From: Bursaphelenchus xylophilus
Lineage: Eukaryota > Nematoda > Chromadorea > Rhabditida > Aphelenchoididae
Assembly (NCBI GenBank): GCA_904066235.2
Contig: CAJFCV020000006.1
Span: 5,704,001-5,768,000 of the forward strand
Reading direction: 5' to 3'
Length of the DNA stretch: 64,000 nt
A program made the position numbers and the translations under genes. The stretch's first letter is position 1; each line of letters begins with the position of its first letter. Under the pieces are notes generated by a model that saw only the letters and a list, made by a program, of their open reading frames with translations, did not search any database and was not told the origin of the DNA. Shown here piece by piece: positions 1 to 10,524 of the stretch.

Positions 1-1884
1 ATCTGGAACTCCGACTTTTTGAAGATTTTTTCTTGGGCATGGCCACATTTAAAGCGGTCTAAATCTGGTAGCAAATTAGAAAAAAAAACAATAGAAACGG
101 GATCCCCAAGAAGTTTTAACCCCTTCCGTTTCGGCCTTTCTTAAAACGCCGGAACGGAAGAAGTTAAATTCATTTAATCAGAAAATATTCAAAAAATCAA
201 TTGGTGTCTTACAATATCATCAAGTACAGGCTACTGTATATGCTAATCATGATGATGAAACTAATGTCTTTACTCTTTATTGAAGTTAGTAATGACTCCC
301 CACACCTGTAGTTACCTAATTCATCCCTAATTACCACTCTGACCAAGTGGGGCCTCAGGGGAATAGGTGTGCTTTACTATGCCTTGCGCTTTTTTATTGT
401 TTTTCAACAAATTCTCACAATATTTTTGACGGACCAATGTGGTTTTACGACCTATCCGACGTCCAAACCGAGATTCAGTATGGTCTGACATGCTGATTGT
501 AGCAGTTGAAAACATAGCCCAGGAAATGTTCTGATTAGATTATACATGCTCCAAGACAAGTGCCGGGGAAAATAAGAATAAATTTGCATAATCTTTGCCT
601 CGTAATCTAATCAACACCAATAATATGAAAGGAAAATGTCATCCCGAGACTTTCTGATTATATTTTTCACGTTTTCTTACGTTAGAATCAATTCTATTTT
701 CGATATTTTCCTTGCTTTCTCTTGACGTTCTCCACCATTTTTCGCCGAGATTTGGTTATAAACCGGCCTTAGGGATGTCTAACGAGCTGGGGATTGGCCT
801 GATGAGTGGCCGGACATGGCCAACTTGACCCCTTTATCTAATTATTCATTCTCGCCGCACCTCCCTTTTTCCGCCACTTGTTTTGTTCCGGAATGCAAAT
901 TTGGTGAGCGCGAGGAGAAGAAGGTGGTGATTTGGGTGGAAAAGGAGGGAAACAACAAGTGCTACACTTGCTGGAAGAAAGTTTTAGAGGTCCTGGGGGA
1001 AGAGATCCGTCCGATCTTTTGATACTTGGCATTTCGAAAACAACAAGACTTGTTTTTCATGCGATCGAGGATTAGGTAGGGAAGTTCAATGTTATTCGGA
1101 ATTAAAAATATTTTAAAACAACAATTATACAGAAAGTCCAGGAAAAACATAGGCGAAAAAACCACTTTACAGAGGAAACGAGCCGAGGCACCCACTCTAA
1201 ACGTCTGAACCCAGGAAGGAACCAAAGGCTGAGAAGTCATCACCCAAAACCGCGACCCAAACTGCCCCAATCCCCTGAGGGCTTGTCATAAAATCCGAGG
1301 TCACGGAACAAATAAAAACTACAGAACACAGTAAAAAGTGGATTGATTTTGGAAGTTATTAGCGTAACGAAGTGGCCGCAAGCATGGGAAAAATACAAAA
1401 CGTGAGAAAAGAAAGGCCCTGAGGGCACGGCGGTTTCAAAGGTATGGGAACGGATTAATTGTATAGGCTACTTCTGCGGAGACAGTGATAAGACTGCAGG
1501 ATAGTCAGAAAAAGCAGCCAAAACGAAGAAATATATAGATCCGGCACGTTGCATCGAGTGTAAAATTACACCTCACACTTACCTCCCACGAACCTGATCT
1601 TTTCCCGTCTTCGTTCGCCATTCCCCATGTTATTTTCGATCAACAACTAAAGACTCTCTCGGATGGTCACTTCCAAAGCAATTTATCCGCAGGGCTTGGC
1701 CCCGCCTCTTCCGTTTTTATCTAAAAATTTGCGTGAAAAAATGGAAAATTTCATTTTTTTGCGAATTCGGAGTGCCGAAAAAAAGAAACCGATGAAGAAA
1801 GTTGTCCAAATTATTTACATCAACGTTTATTAAAAAATGGAGCAGACGTAAGAGTCCATTGTTCATAACCAAAAACAAATACAA
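1..1884. other. no gene resolved; one possible first exon
   Basis: I cannot define a gene here. On the minus strand an ATG at 1630 opens a short basic reading frame beginning MGNGERRREK and ending at a good GTAAGTG donor near 1583, so it could be the first exon of a gene read leftwards, but I could not find convincing downstream exons. Short frames exist on both strands (minus 327-515, plus 816-1022), none with a recognisable domain. The palindrome GCCCTGAGGGC occurs at 1416-1426. Confidence 0.4.
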
Positions 1885-4869
1885 TCATTTCGAAGGCATC
1901 GATGCCAGAGGGCCGAATTCGCTCTGACAGAGGTGACAGGACCATTTGCCCTCAGGGGCTTGCTTCAGAGGGGGTTTTAGACAGTACAGGTGGAATCCAC
2001 GGTCACAATCGTCGCAGAAGAGGAGCTGGGCCTGAAAGAAAACAAGTCTTTAACCCGACATTATCCTTCATCCGATCACCGCTAATTGGTCGGGAACGAA
2101 TAACATTTGTTCGGTGTGTTATTGATTATGTTTTCGTGTCAATCTTGTACGTGGATGGCCCGTATCCTTGCAAATACAGCATATCCCAACAGATGGATTC
2201 AATTAAGGGACGACCCGGGGTCCGTAATTTTGCTAATTTCGAATGAAAATAAACAAAAACTAGCTTCGCACGGAATTCGAGAATAATGAAATTTGTCTGG
2301 AACACTAAAAGTGGGTTCATTATTACTCTGCAAACGGGGACCCGATGACCTCGTACTACTGTAATAACGTTCGTTTTTCCGCAACTTTACTCATCCCAGG
2401 ACTTTTTTAGAACTAAAACGAGACCGTCGAACCATAAATCCTGTCAATTTCTTTGGGGTCACTCCCTGCCGTTCCGGGATCTAATCGCTCATCCCTTGGG
2501 GGCCTGACAGTCCCGTTCCTTGTCTTCAAAACCAATCCCATATCCCGCGAGGGCATAACAAAAATGGTCTTACATCGTCTTCGGAGGTTCCGCAGAAGGT
2601 GCAGCTCTTGCATTCGATGCATTGCCATCCATATTTCTTCGTGGTCACCAACATATTTGGGGTAAAATTGACGCAAGATGGATGGGCTAAAATGGCACAA
2701 ATAAGAGTTGAAGAGACAAGTTGCCCCTCAGGGCATTTACTGCGGTCACTTAGACATGGTCACTCTAGGCCAAAACAAGACAAATTCATGCTTCTGGAGT
2801 ATGAACAGCTTAATTCCGACCCAATTCATAACTTAAAACATTCACGGTTTAATTATTCCACGTATAAATTGCTTACCAGAGCGTCCACAATCATGACAAC
2901 TGACCAATTCCTCGGGCACATTGGTCTTCTTGTTCAATTCCTTCGATCCCATACACAAATCACAGGTTGTGGAGACACCTTCAGCGTTGTCAAGCACTGA
3001 AATTGTAAGAGTCAACACTAAATCAATATCAGCTATCAAAGAGAAGGTCCAGGGTCTCTAACCAACAGTAAAGAAATAAGAATGTCATATACAGTCAGAT
3101 CGAGCCTTCAGACAAGATGCGTTTTTCTATGGGAAAGACACCCACAATCAGAATTTGGACCAAGAATATTATGACTGTATATGACACAACAGCGAGAGCC
3201 AAGAAACTCAACCCCGGTGGGAGAAAAAACGAAGCCGAACAAAAATTGACCTATTTATAAGCTCCATTCCAGCTAGTTTTCGTTCAGCGGGGTCCATCCA
3301 GTCCAGTCCAACACTTAAAAAAGAGAGTCCAAGAAATAAAAGTCCTGCTTATAAAGAGGCTAATGTTTATCCGTCTTCGTCTTTAGAACAACATAAGACA
3401 ACAGGGAGGACTGGGAGGGCCAGCCAACGTACAGTGACATGACTTGGAGTCTATTATTAAGTAGGGGATCCTATATTATGATCTAAGACAATATAATAAA
3501 ATTTTCTTGAAGTAAGAGTCCCATGCGTTTGAATTAAAGTTTTGGGCAGTTTTTGAAGGCCAGAAAAGGCGATCGCAAACCCGACAACGGGGAATCTGGT
3601 TGGTCAAGGCACCCGACAAGGCTTCGTAAATACCTTTTAAGAGAAATTGTAAGAAAAGACTTCGTAGAAATGCTGGAAGAGAATTAATAAAGATTTGGAT
3701 TGATGACCACATAATTTTAAACCAAAACTATGTTTCTACCCGAGTAATTAAAAGTTTTCGTGCAGATTTTGGTCTGCATTTTAAAAAATCAAAATGCAGC
3801 TATTATAGTGCCACAGAAGGTCACTGGTCCATCCTCGAAATTATCTTAAGCAAAGGCTCGCTGATATCAAAAAGACTAATGATACCCTACGGAACCTGCA
3901 AAGAATGGATCTATTTAGGTCCAAAATTCAGTGGTGCATCATTCGGAAGATTTGGAAGAGGCTGGGGTTGGAAAGTATAGCTTGAAGACGAACTACTCGG
4001 ACTTTTTGGCATGTCGGCCATAAGTTGTTCATCCTTGTGCACATGCAGCCGATGGTAGGTCAGACCTGGACGACTCTTGTAACGGGCTCCACAATCTAAA
4101 TTCATGAATACCCACAAAATGTAATGGACACATACGTTGGCATGCAAACGGTCGAACTTCAGGGTTATTGAGGTCATCGGGAACCGGCCTCGGCTTCCCT
4201 CCACCACCTCCTCCCACACCTCCAGATCCTCCCGGATTACCTCGTCGATTTGTAGGGCGATTGGTCGGTGTTTGTCCTGGAGCTCCTTTTTTCTTTCCTT
4301 TCCGTTTGCTGGAACCCCAATCATCCTCATCTGATGGGTCGTTTCCTTCATCATCCAGTTCATACTCAAAATTATCCGCTTCGTAATTCTCCTGAAAACA
4401 TCAACAGTCATCTACTCATTAAAACTTACAAAGGCAGGCTTTGCTCCATTGGCAGTGCTGCTCCTCAAAGTCGCTGAAACAGATTGTTCTGAGTTTTCGT
4501 TGCTTCCAAGTCCATTCGGATTCAGAATTTGATCCACGGTTTCCCTGAGACTGGGATTTGAGGTAAGAAAATATTTGTGTTCACAAGCTTCGGAAGAGAT
4601 TTGTTTACTTCGACGATATCGTTGCGCGGCGTATGTACAAAACTAAAATTCTCAACATCAAGCATTCAAAATTGTACATTTACCTGCATGGGATTTGTTG
4701 GCTTACATCGTTCCTCTTTCCTTCTGTACAACGCATGGCTCGGCCTTTGTAAAATATTTGTATTTTGATCGAACACTGTCCTGTTTCCCTTCAGCCGGGG
4801 CACAACCGTCCTGCTATTCCATTTCTGGCAGTTCTTCATTGCTTCCATATAAGCAAAGTCGCCCATCAT
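1885..4869 (-). CDS. dpff-1: DPF/requiem family protein (d4 domain, C2H2 finger, two PHD fingers)
   Basis: A chromatin reader of the DPF1-3/PHF10 type, in animals a subunit of BAF-class SWI/SNF remodellers that reads acetylated or methylated histone H3. Seven exons fit: 4869-4684, 4642-4430, 4391-4136, 4095-3997, 2996-2877, 2686-2574, 2031-1885, giving 377 aa, close to the ~390 aa of human DPF2. The N-terminus matches the Requiem/DPF N-domain ([22 protein letters not shown]). An acidic and Gly-rich stretch leads to a Kruppel-type finger ([19 protein letters not shown], then HVH). The tandem PHD module follows ([67 protein letters not shown]). The gene diverges from san-1 with 335 bp between the starts. 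The weakest junction is the 1,000-nt intron 2997-3996, whose donor (A|GTAGTT) is non-consensus although its phase fits. Reading through that donor gives an alternative Pro-rich end that stops at 3911. The gene symbol is from memory of the C. elegans family member. Confidence 0.88.
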
Positions 4870-5196
4870 GTCGATTTTCAAAGAAAGAATGTAGTTAATA
4901 AATAAATATGTAATACAAACGCTATAAAATAACGCTACATAGACGTCATTGCCGACTTCAAATCGATACACAAGAAAAAGGAAAGCATCGGGAACAGAGT
5001 TGGCACATAATTTTGGGTCAACAGTTCTATTTCCGCGGCAATGCAGATTTTTGAAATATTTATTTTCTTTTCTTTTTCAAAATTTTGCATGCGTAATTTT
5101 TTGGTTTTTTCTGACATTTTTTGTTCAAACTTTTACTTCTTTCACCTTTGGAACGCATGTGAAGACTATTATGGACCTTGTTTTATTAATATTAAT

Positions 5197-5204
5197 CTTT
5201 TCAG
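5197..5204 (+). promoter_or_regulatory. probable trans-splice acceptor of san-1
   Basis: The sequence CTTTTCAG ends immediately before the ATG at 5205, following a T-rich tract. An acceptor with no upstream donor, abutting a start codon, is the usual nematode spliced-leader addition site. This supports the chosen start. Confidence 0.6.
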
Positions 5205-6632
5205 ATGGAAAATTCGGACAAGGATGGAGACTGGTTTGCTAACGTGGAGAACATCAAGCCTGTACGAGGCGGGCGACGGGCGCAGACGTTGTCTTCTCTG
5301 GCGAAAGGACCGGTTAGGTTAACACCGCAGGAAGTTGAAGATAAATTCCGGGAAGAGTTGAAAAAGGCTAAGAAGGCCGAAGATCCACTCTCCATAATGT
5401 TAGACTTCCTTTCTTGGTTTCAAGAACAATTCCCCAGTGGGAAACCGGCTGTATTGTATCCAATTTTATACAAAATGTGTATTACTTTTGGCATCGATAA
5501 GAGGTTTCAAATGGACGAGCGGATGTTGAAGTTATGGTCAGAATTGGCCGAGAACTTTCCAGAGAGGGGTCTAGCGGTAATGGAGTTTGCTTATACCAAG
5601 GGTTCTCTACGACAAATGGCCAAATTTTATATAAGATGGAGTGACATGTATGATACCATGAGTAAGATTTTATTTCTTTTCTTGTTTTAGGTAACGGGGT
5701 CGAGCCCCAAAGTCTTTTCAAACGTCCTTAAAACTTTGACGGAGAGTTTTAGAAAATTTTACCTTTGCCTCTCTTACCATTTTTTCCTTTTGGCCCCTCC
5801 GTATATCTTATCTTCTTCTTTAGAGAACGCTCGAAAAGCCAGAGAGACATTGGAATTAGGTATTCGAAACTGTGCTGTTCCCGTAGATCTTATACATGAA
5901 GCCAGAGACCGTTTAGAAATGAGGTTAATGAGAGATTGTGTTCTTGCCAAGAATCAAGATGATTCAGATTACGAAGAGATGGATATGGATCATTCCGAGG
6001 ATCCAGAGTTTGATCATACTGTCTACACTCAACCTCGTCGTCCGATTGCTCGGTTACAAGGTATTGGAGATGCGGGGGAGGCTCCAATGATAAGGAAAGC
6101 CCTCAGTACGCCTTTAGGACCTATCAGGGGACTTCCACAATCAACTCCACAGCCGTCCTTTGAGATATTCACTGATACTCCTCAACAAACACCGCGGCAG
6201 GCGACGACAAGTAGAACGAGAAAAAGATTAGCCGAGGAATTCGAACAGGATCCCGATTATATGGTAAGCTTATGCGTTATCTTTAGTAAATTTTGTGTTT
6301 AGTCGTTATTCGGCTTCTTTGACCATCGCCCTAAATCCACACTCCATCTCTATATAGATGAAAATAACCCCAAACCAATCAATTGGAAGGAATGCGGGGT
6401 CAAGGAGATCATGGAGACTCCAAACCCGGAGGCTGAATTCGAAATATTTTGTGATAATCCACCAGATCCTCCAAAGTCAATTGCAATGGTTCCAAAAACT
6501 CCGATTTCTGGTCCGGTAAAAGCCAAGATGAAACTGCGGAAAGATTTTGCTTTGGAAATGAGTATCGAAGAAGGATATGCAATGCTCATCGAGAACAAGA
6601 AGATCCAGCCATTCGGAGATTGCAAAGAATAA
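5205..6632 (+). CDS. san-1: SAN-1 / Mad3 (BubR1-like) spindle checkpoint protein
   Basis: Mad3/BubR1 homologues lack the kinase domain of Bub1 and act in the mitotic checkpoint complex to inhibit Cdc20-APC/C. Exons 5205-5661, 5824-6263 and 6303-6632 give 408 aa; the second intron is only 39 nt. Residues ~40-180 match the Mad3/BUB1 homology region 1 TPR domain (DPLSIMLDFLSWFQEQFP; NARKARETLELGIRNC). The N-terminal segment aligns with the KEN1 region of BubR1 (GDWFANVENIKPVRGGRR), but the lysine is valine (V14-E15-N16). Two ABBA-like motifs occur, FEIFTD at ~265 and FEIFCD at ~345, with DENNPKP at ~318-324 between them where KEN2 is expected. An RKRL sequence could act as a D-box. There is no kinase domain, as in other Mad3 proteins. 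The start is supported by the acceptor at 5204. The 3' end converges on chn-1. Confidence 0.9.
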
Positions 6633-6820
6633 TATCGATATTACACATGATTTCATAGACATTTACATGGTATTTATTTACAAACCTCCTACTGTACAAG
6701 CATAATCTATACAAGTTTACATACCCGTCTAGATTCACAGTGTAAAAAGTAAACATATTTACATCGTATCTTGATTTGATTGTTATAATCTGATGAAGGC
6801 ATTATTAGTATTTTAATGGT

Positions 6821-7949
6821 CTATGCATCCAACGCCCATTCATTTTCGGAGATAAAGGTGTCCAAGACTTCTTTCATTGCCAGATTGGGGATGAGTTGGT
6901 CTACGGTCAAGGGGACTCGAGTGATCGGATCAAAGTGTCCAACTCGATGTAAGTGCTCTTTTATGTCTGCGCGATCATACGTGATTCCACTGGGAGTTAT
7001 GACGGGATCTCGCAGCAATTCGAACGAGATCTTTCCGCATAGATAATCTGGGATTTCACGTTTTCGTCGTCGATCATCAATCTACAACATTAAATTGTAA
7101 ATGAATAAGTGATTTTATAATTTCTGTGGATAAATATATCGGGAAAATAGTGGCAGGCTGTCGCATTCGTCTCATCGAAAAAGGTCGCGAGCCAAATTTC
7201 CAGCTGCGGCTAGCCGTCGCAAAGCGATGATTGGCGATTCCAAGGCGCGACGACCCACCACAATTTTCCCGAGACACATATAGCTTAAGATGCCTACCTC
7301 CGAGAAAAGACTGTTGAGTTGTTGCTTTCTCTCCATACCTTCACTTCTGATCTTATCGGCTTCGGTATCGTTAACCTGATTATATACTTAGTAATCATTG
7401 TTGCCTTACATTAAGTGTCTTTATAGTGCTGGCGATATCATCATCGATAAGTCGGTTCAAGTAGCTCTGTAATTCGATTTCTTGTGTGATTCTTTTTTCT
7501 TCTTCGATTCTGAATTTCTCTCTTCTGGCCTGTCTTAAAAGCGATGTTATCTCATCCCCGAAAGCCATTTTCTGATTATTCGCGGCTTCATGGGCTCTTG
7601 TAAGCAGTAATACTGCTTCGTCCAGCTGATTGTTGTGTAGACAGATCTTTCCCAAAAAGTAATTTGCCTGTAAGGTGGTGTTTACAGTTGTTTTCTTTCC
7701 TAAATTTTGAAAACTGGTAGTAAAAGGTACCTTTATGTTCCTCCCATCTAATTCCAAGGCTCTTCGGCAATCATCTGCTGCCAAATTCCATTTCTTGAGA
7801 TTTACAAAGCACAAAGCTCTATTTGTAAAGTAGGACGGCTCTGTATTATTTTTCAGGATGGCCTTTCCATAGGCATCTATGGCCTCTTCGAACTTTTGCT
7901 GCTGGAAATAACGATTGCCCGCTTCTTTGTGTTCAACTGCTGAACTCAT
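6821..7949 (-). CDS. chn-1: CHN-1 / CHIP (STUB1) U-box ubiquitin ligase co-chaperone
   Basis: CHIP binds the C-termini of Hsp70/Hsp90 through TPRs and ubiquitinates clients through a C-terminal U-box. Exons 7949-7731, 7667-7410, 7375-7298 and 7081-6821 give 271 aa, against ~300 in human STUB1. Residues ~1-125 are three TPRs ([57 protein letters not shown]). A charged helical linker follows ([21 protein letters not shown]), then [19 protein letters not shown] and the U-box ([29 protein letters not shown]). The first intron (63 nt) has no in-frame stop, so a naive frame reads through it, but its splice sites are consensus and splicing restores the TPR match. Intron 2 is 34 nt. Intron 3 holds a short inverted-repeat element. 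The linker is shorter than in vertebrate CHIP. Confidence 0.95.
7139..7272. mobile_element. MITE-like element in chn-1 intron 3
   Basis: The 134-bp segment has imperfect terminal inverted repeats: TCGGGAAAATAGTGGCAGG at the left, and the reverse complement of the right end reads TCGGGAAAATTGTGGTGGG. Similarity continues inwards (CTGTCGC versus TCGTCGC). It lies wholly inside the 216-nt intron 7082-7297 and is more GC-rich than the flanking intron. No coding capacity, so it would be non-autonomous. I see no clear target-site duplication. Confidence 0.6.
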
Positions 7950-7950
7950 T

Positions 7951-7960
7951 CTTAAACAAA
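7951..7960 (-). promoter_or_regulatory. probable trans-splice acceptor of chn-1
   Basis: On the minus strand TTTGTTTAAG ends one base before the chn-1 ATG at 7949. A T-rich acceptor without a matching upstream exon fits spliced-leader addition. Confidence 0.45.
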
Positions 7961-8864
7961 GTAAGTTAATTTTTAAGAATGCACAACCTTACACGTCGTA
8001 AGGATTTAAAAACGTCGTTTTGTTCTTGATGACTAATCGCAATGGTTGCGGCTTGGGAAAACGAGATTGTAAAAAATAAACAACGGTTTCAGTTCAAAAC
8101 ACCAAGAACGGAATCCTTAAAGAAAAGTATTACCCCCTTTTGGATCGTTGGTTTTCTCCAATAAAAAACAAACGAGAAAACATGTCAACGTTATGCCACC
8201 GAGTGAAGTCGGTGCGAGACAACGGCGGGCTGTTTATAAGGGGGTGCACCTTGTTCTAATTGGTTTGTATATTGGTGAATTGTAACCTGGATGTTGTTTT
8301 TTCTGTCGGGGAGTTTTTTAATAGACAAATCATCATCATGACCATCGTCTTTAAAATTTTTTTGCGTTCATGGTGCTTCTTCAAAAGATAACGGTGATTT
8401 TTAGTGATTTCGAATAGTGATGACAACTTTGTACCGTCTAAGAAAACAATGATAAGAAGCTGGGTTTATCTTACAACGTTGCCGGGTCAGCTCCACGTCG
8501 TGTTAACGATGTTAGTGTATACCTCCCCCCCCTTGATTGCCATCCTGATTGTATGCAATTGTCAATGTCTTCCACACAGTCTGTCTTTTGAGGTACTTGG
8601 TTTCAATTCTAACAATAAGTCCATGTCTGTCTTCTCTAATCTGCGGTTTGTCCTCTTCCAAATAAACCTTAGGATGATCGGGTCAAAGACGTCGTCGTCA
8701 GACTTCGGATAATCTTCTGGAAAATTTTTTTATCCCCACAATATCCCTCGAATATCGCATGTCAATCAGCGAGGTATTGTGAGCTCAGAAACTCGCGAAA
8801 ATCCCGTAAAAACAACTTTTCGGGATTTGATGCCTCCGAAAAAATAACCGGAAACAGCAGAATA
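7961..8864. other. intergenic, chn-1 to the secreted-protein gene
   Basis: This holds the divergent promoters of chn-1 and the gene at 8865. A plus frame at 8404-8712 (102 codons) and an overlapping minus frame both look incidental. An eight-cytosine tract lies at 8525-8532. I see no RNA gene. Confidence 0.4.
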
Positions 8865-9303
8865 ATGGGGAAGAACACGTGGGGCTGGGTCCAATTACTC
8901 CTCATCACCTGCAACCTGACGTCAGCCATGGCTCACGAGGACAATCTTCCAGTGAATGTTGGTTTCGTTCCTTTGAATGAGTTATTACTTGTTTACCGAA
9001 GGAAAAAATGTTTAAGTCGAGGGTTTTAGAGGTTACGGGAATCGGCACAACTTCTTTTGGACTTTCACAAATGGTGGACAAAGGCGGCTGAGGAGTTGAA
9101 AAACACGGTCAATGAGACTTCCTTTAAGATCGGTATGTGATTATGTTGCTACATGAAGTATTTGCTTAGATAACCTGGTTCGAGACACTTCGGAACTCAT
9201 AAAATCGGAGCTAAAAAGCTTGAAAGTGGATGACATTGATAATTCTACCGACGTTTCTGACTTTCTCAAAGAATTTAGCAACGGTTTAGAACTTGGAAGT
9301 TAA
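8865..9303 (+). CDS. small secreted alpha-helical protein, unrecognised family
   Basis: Three exons, 8865-8957, 9030-9132 and 9170-9303, give 109 aa; phases (0, then 1) join perfectly and the introns are 73 and 37 nt. Residues 1-22 form a signal peptide (WVQLLLITCNLTSA) with a likely cleavage near SAMA/HED. The mature part has no cysteine pattern and looks helical and amphipathic (LLLDFHKWWTKAAEELKNT; SELIKSELKSLKVDDI), with an acidic end and potential N-glycosylation sites (NET, NST). A poly(A) signal AATAAA follows at 9317-9322. I do not recognise the family. A helical lipid-binding or surface-coat protein is possible, but that is only inference from composition. Confidence 0.75.
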
Positions 9304-9569
9304 CTTGTTTGTATTAAATAAAGTCTGGATGATAAATAATTTTTTATTCGCTAGCGGAATGATACGTTTTTAAGAGGCGACAGATGGGACAAAAGAATCG
9401 CAAATTTTTTAAAATGGAAATATCGGACTGTCTATGTTATGATTTTTGTTCTTATCTTATAAAATAAGAAATGTCTCAGAGAAATGTTTGGATTAGAAAG
9501 AAGCATGTACAATTTAAAGGCAAAGATCAGGCCTGATCACTTTGTTGAATCAATTTTGACGACTTCTGT

Positions 9570-10524
9570 TTACATGATGACGCAACTCTTTTCTTTCTTC
9601 GTATCGTTCACGTATCTCAGCTTTCGCAAACGCCCCTGGCCCTTGTATTGTTGGAGAAAGGATAACTGTCTCTCGTTCAGTGCTCCGCGACGTTGACTAA
9701 AATCATATGGGATTAACGGTGGATGAGAGGAACTCTTGTTTACTCTAACTTTATTTCATTTAAACGAAGCCTGCTATTTGTTTGTCTAACTCAGGGTCCG
9801 GTCATCGAAAATCAGGCCCATGAATGTTCTGGAAGTCTCAATTATTTGATCTAGGCAGCAAAAAGGGGTTTGATCAGCAGATTTTGGATTAAAAATTGAT
9901 TGGATCTCACCTTCTGATCAAGAAAACAGCGTCATCACACTTCATCCCGGCCTCTAAAAGGGCGATTCCCACCAAAACAGGTGCTCTTCCCAGCCCAGCC
10001 ACACAGTGAACGGCGATGCATTCCTCTCCCGCCTTTTCGGAGAACTTCTCCAAACAAAGGTTAAGCCATTTGTCAATGACCTCTGATGGTGGAGGTTGGC
10101 CATCATCGAATTCCCAATCCTCAACCACCACTCCTTTCAATTTGATGGGTTCGGAATTGTATGTGGGCTCACAAACACGGACCAGAACGGTGGCACGGTG
10201 TCTGGTGAGATCCTAAAAATAAGGTGCCATATGACTTCTGGGATCCATTTACAATGTCAACAAAAATGCAAAAGCAAAGAAAAGTCGAACATGTGTAAAG
10301 AAACTTACATTTATGTAATGATCCACTGTGAGATCGGAAGGACGATCGGTAATTAAGAATCGCATCTTTCTAAAACGAATCTCGCTATGAGCTGGCCGAA
10401 AGTAATTGGTAAGTTGGGAGCCAGACCTCGGGAGCTGTTTTCCGGGCGAGTTGTTGATCCCTTCCACATCCACGCTTTGAGAACGGAGGGGATTGGCAAA
10501 GGTCACGGAGTTCTTGGGTGACAT
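9570..10524 (-). CDS. prl-1: PRL (PTP4A) protein tyrosine phosphatase with CAAX box
   Basis: PRL phosphatases are small dual-specificity-type PTPs anchored to membranes by farnesylation and bind CNNM magnesium transporters. Exons 10524-10309, 10212-9911 and 9696-9570 give 214 aa against ~173 in human PTP4A1; the extra length is an N-terminal extension of about 40 residues. Key features: VRVCEPTY (the redox cysteine equivalent to Cys49), the acid loop WEFDDGQPPP, the signature HCVAGLGRAP (C-x5-R with the PRL-specific Ala after Arg), SQRRGALNERQL, a polybasic tail and C-terminal CVIM, a perfect CAAX box. The last exon was found by searching for the RRGA motif past an in-frame stop. The 214-nt second intron separates it. 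Confidence 0.95.

Noticed and set aside
8404..8712. 102-codon plus-strand frame
   Set aside because: Antisense to an equally plausible minus frame; neither has an initiation context or domain.
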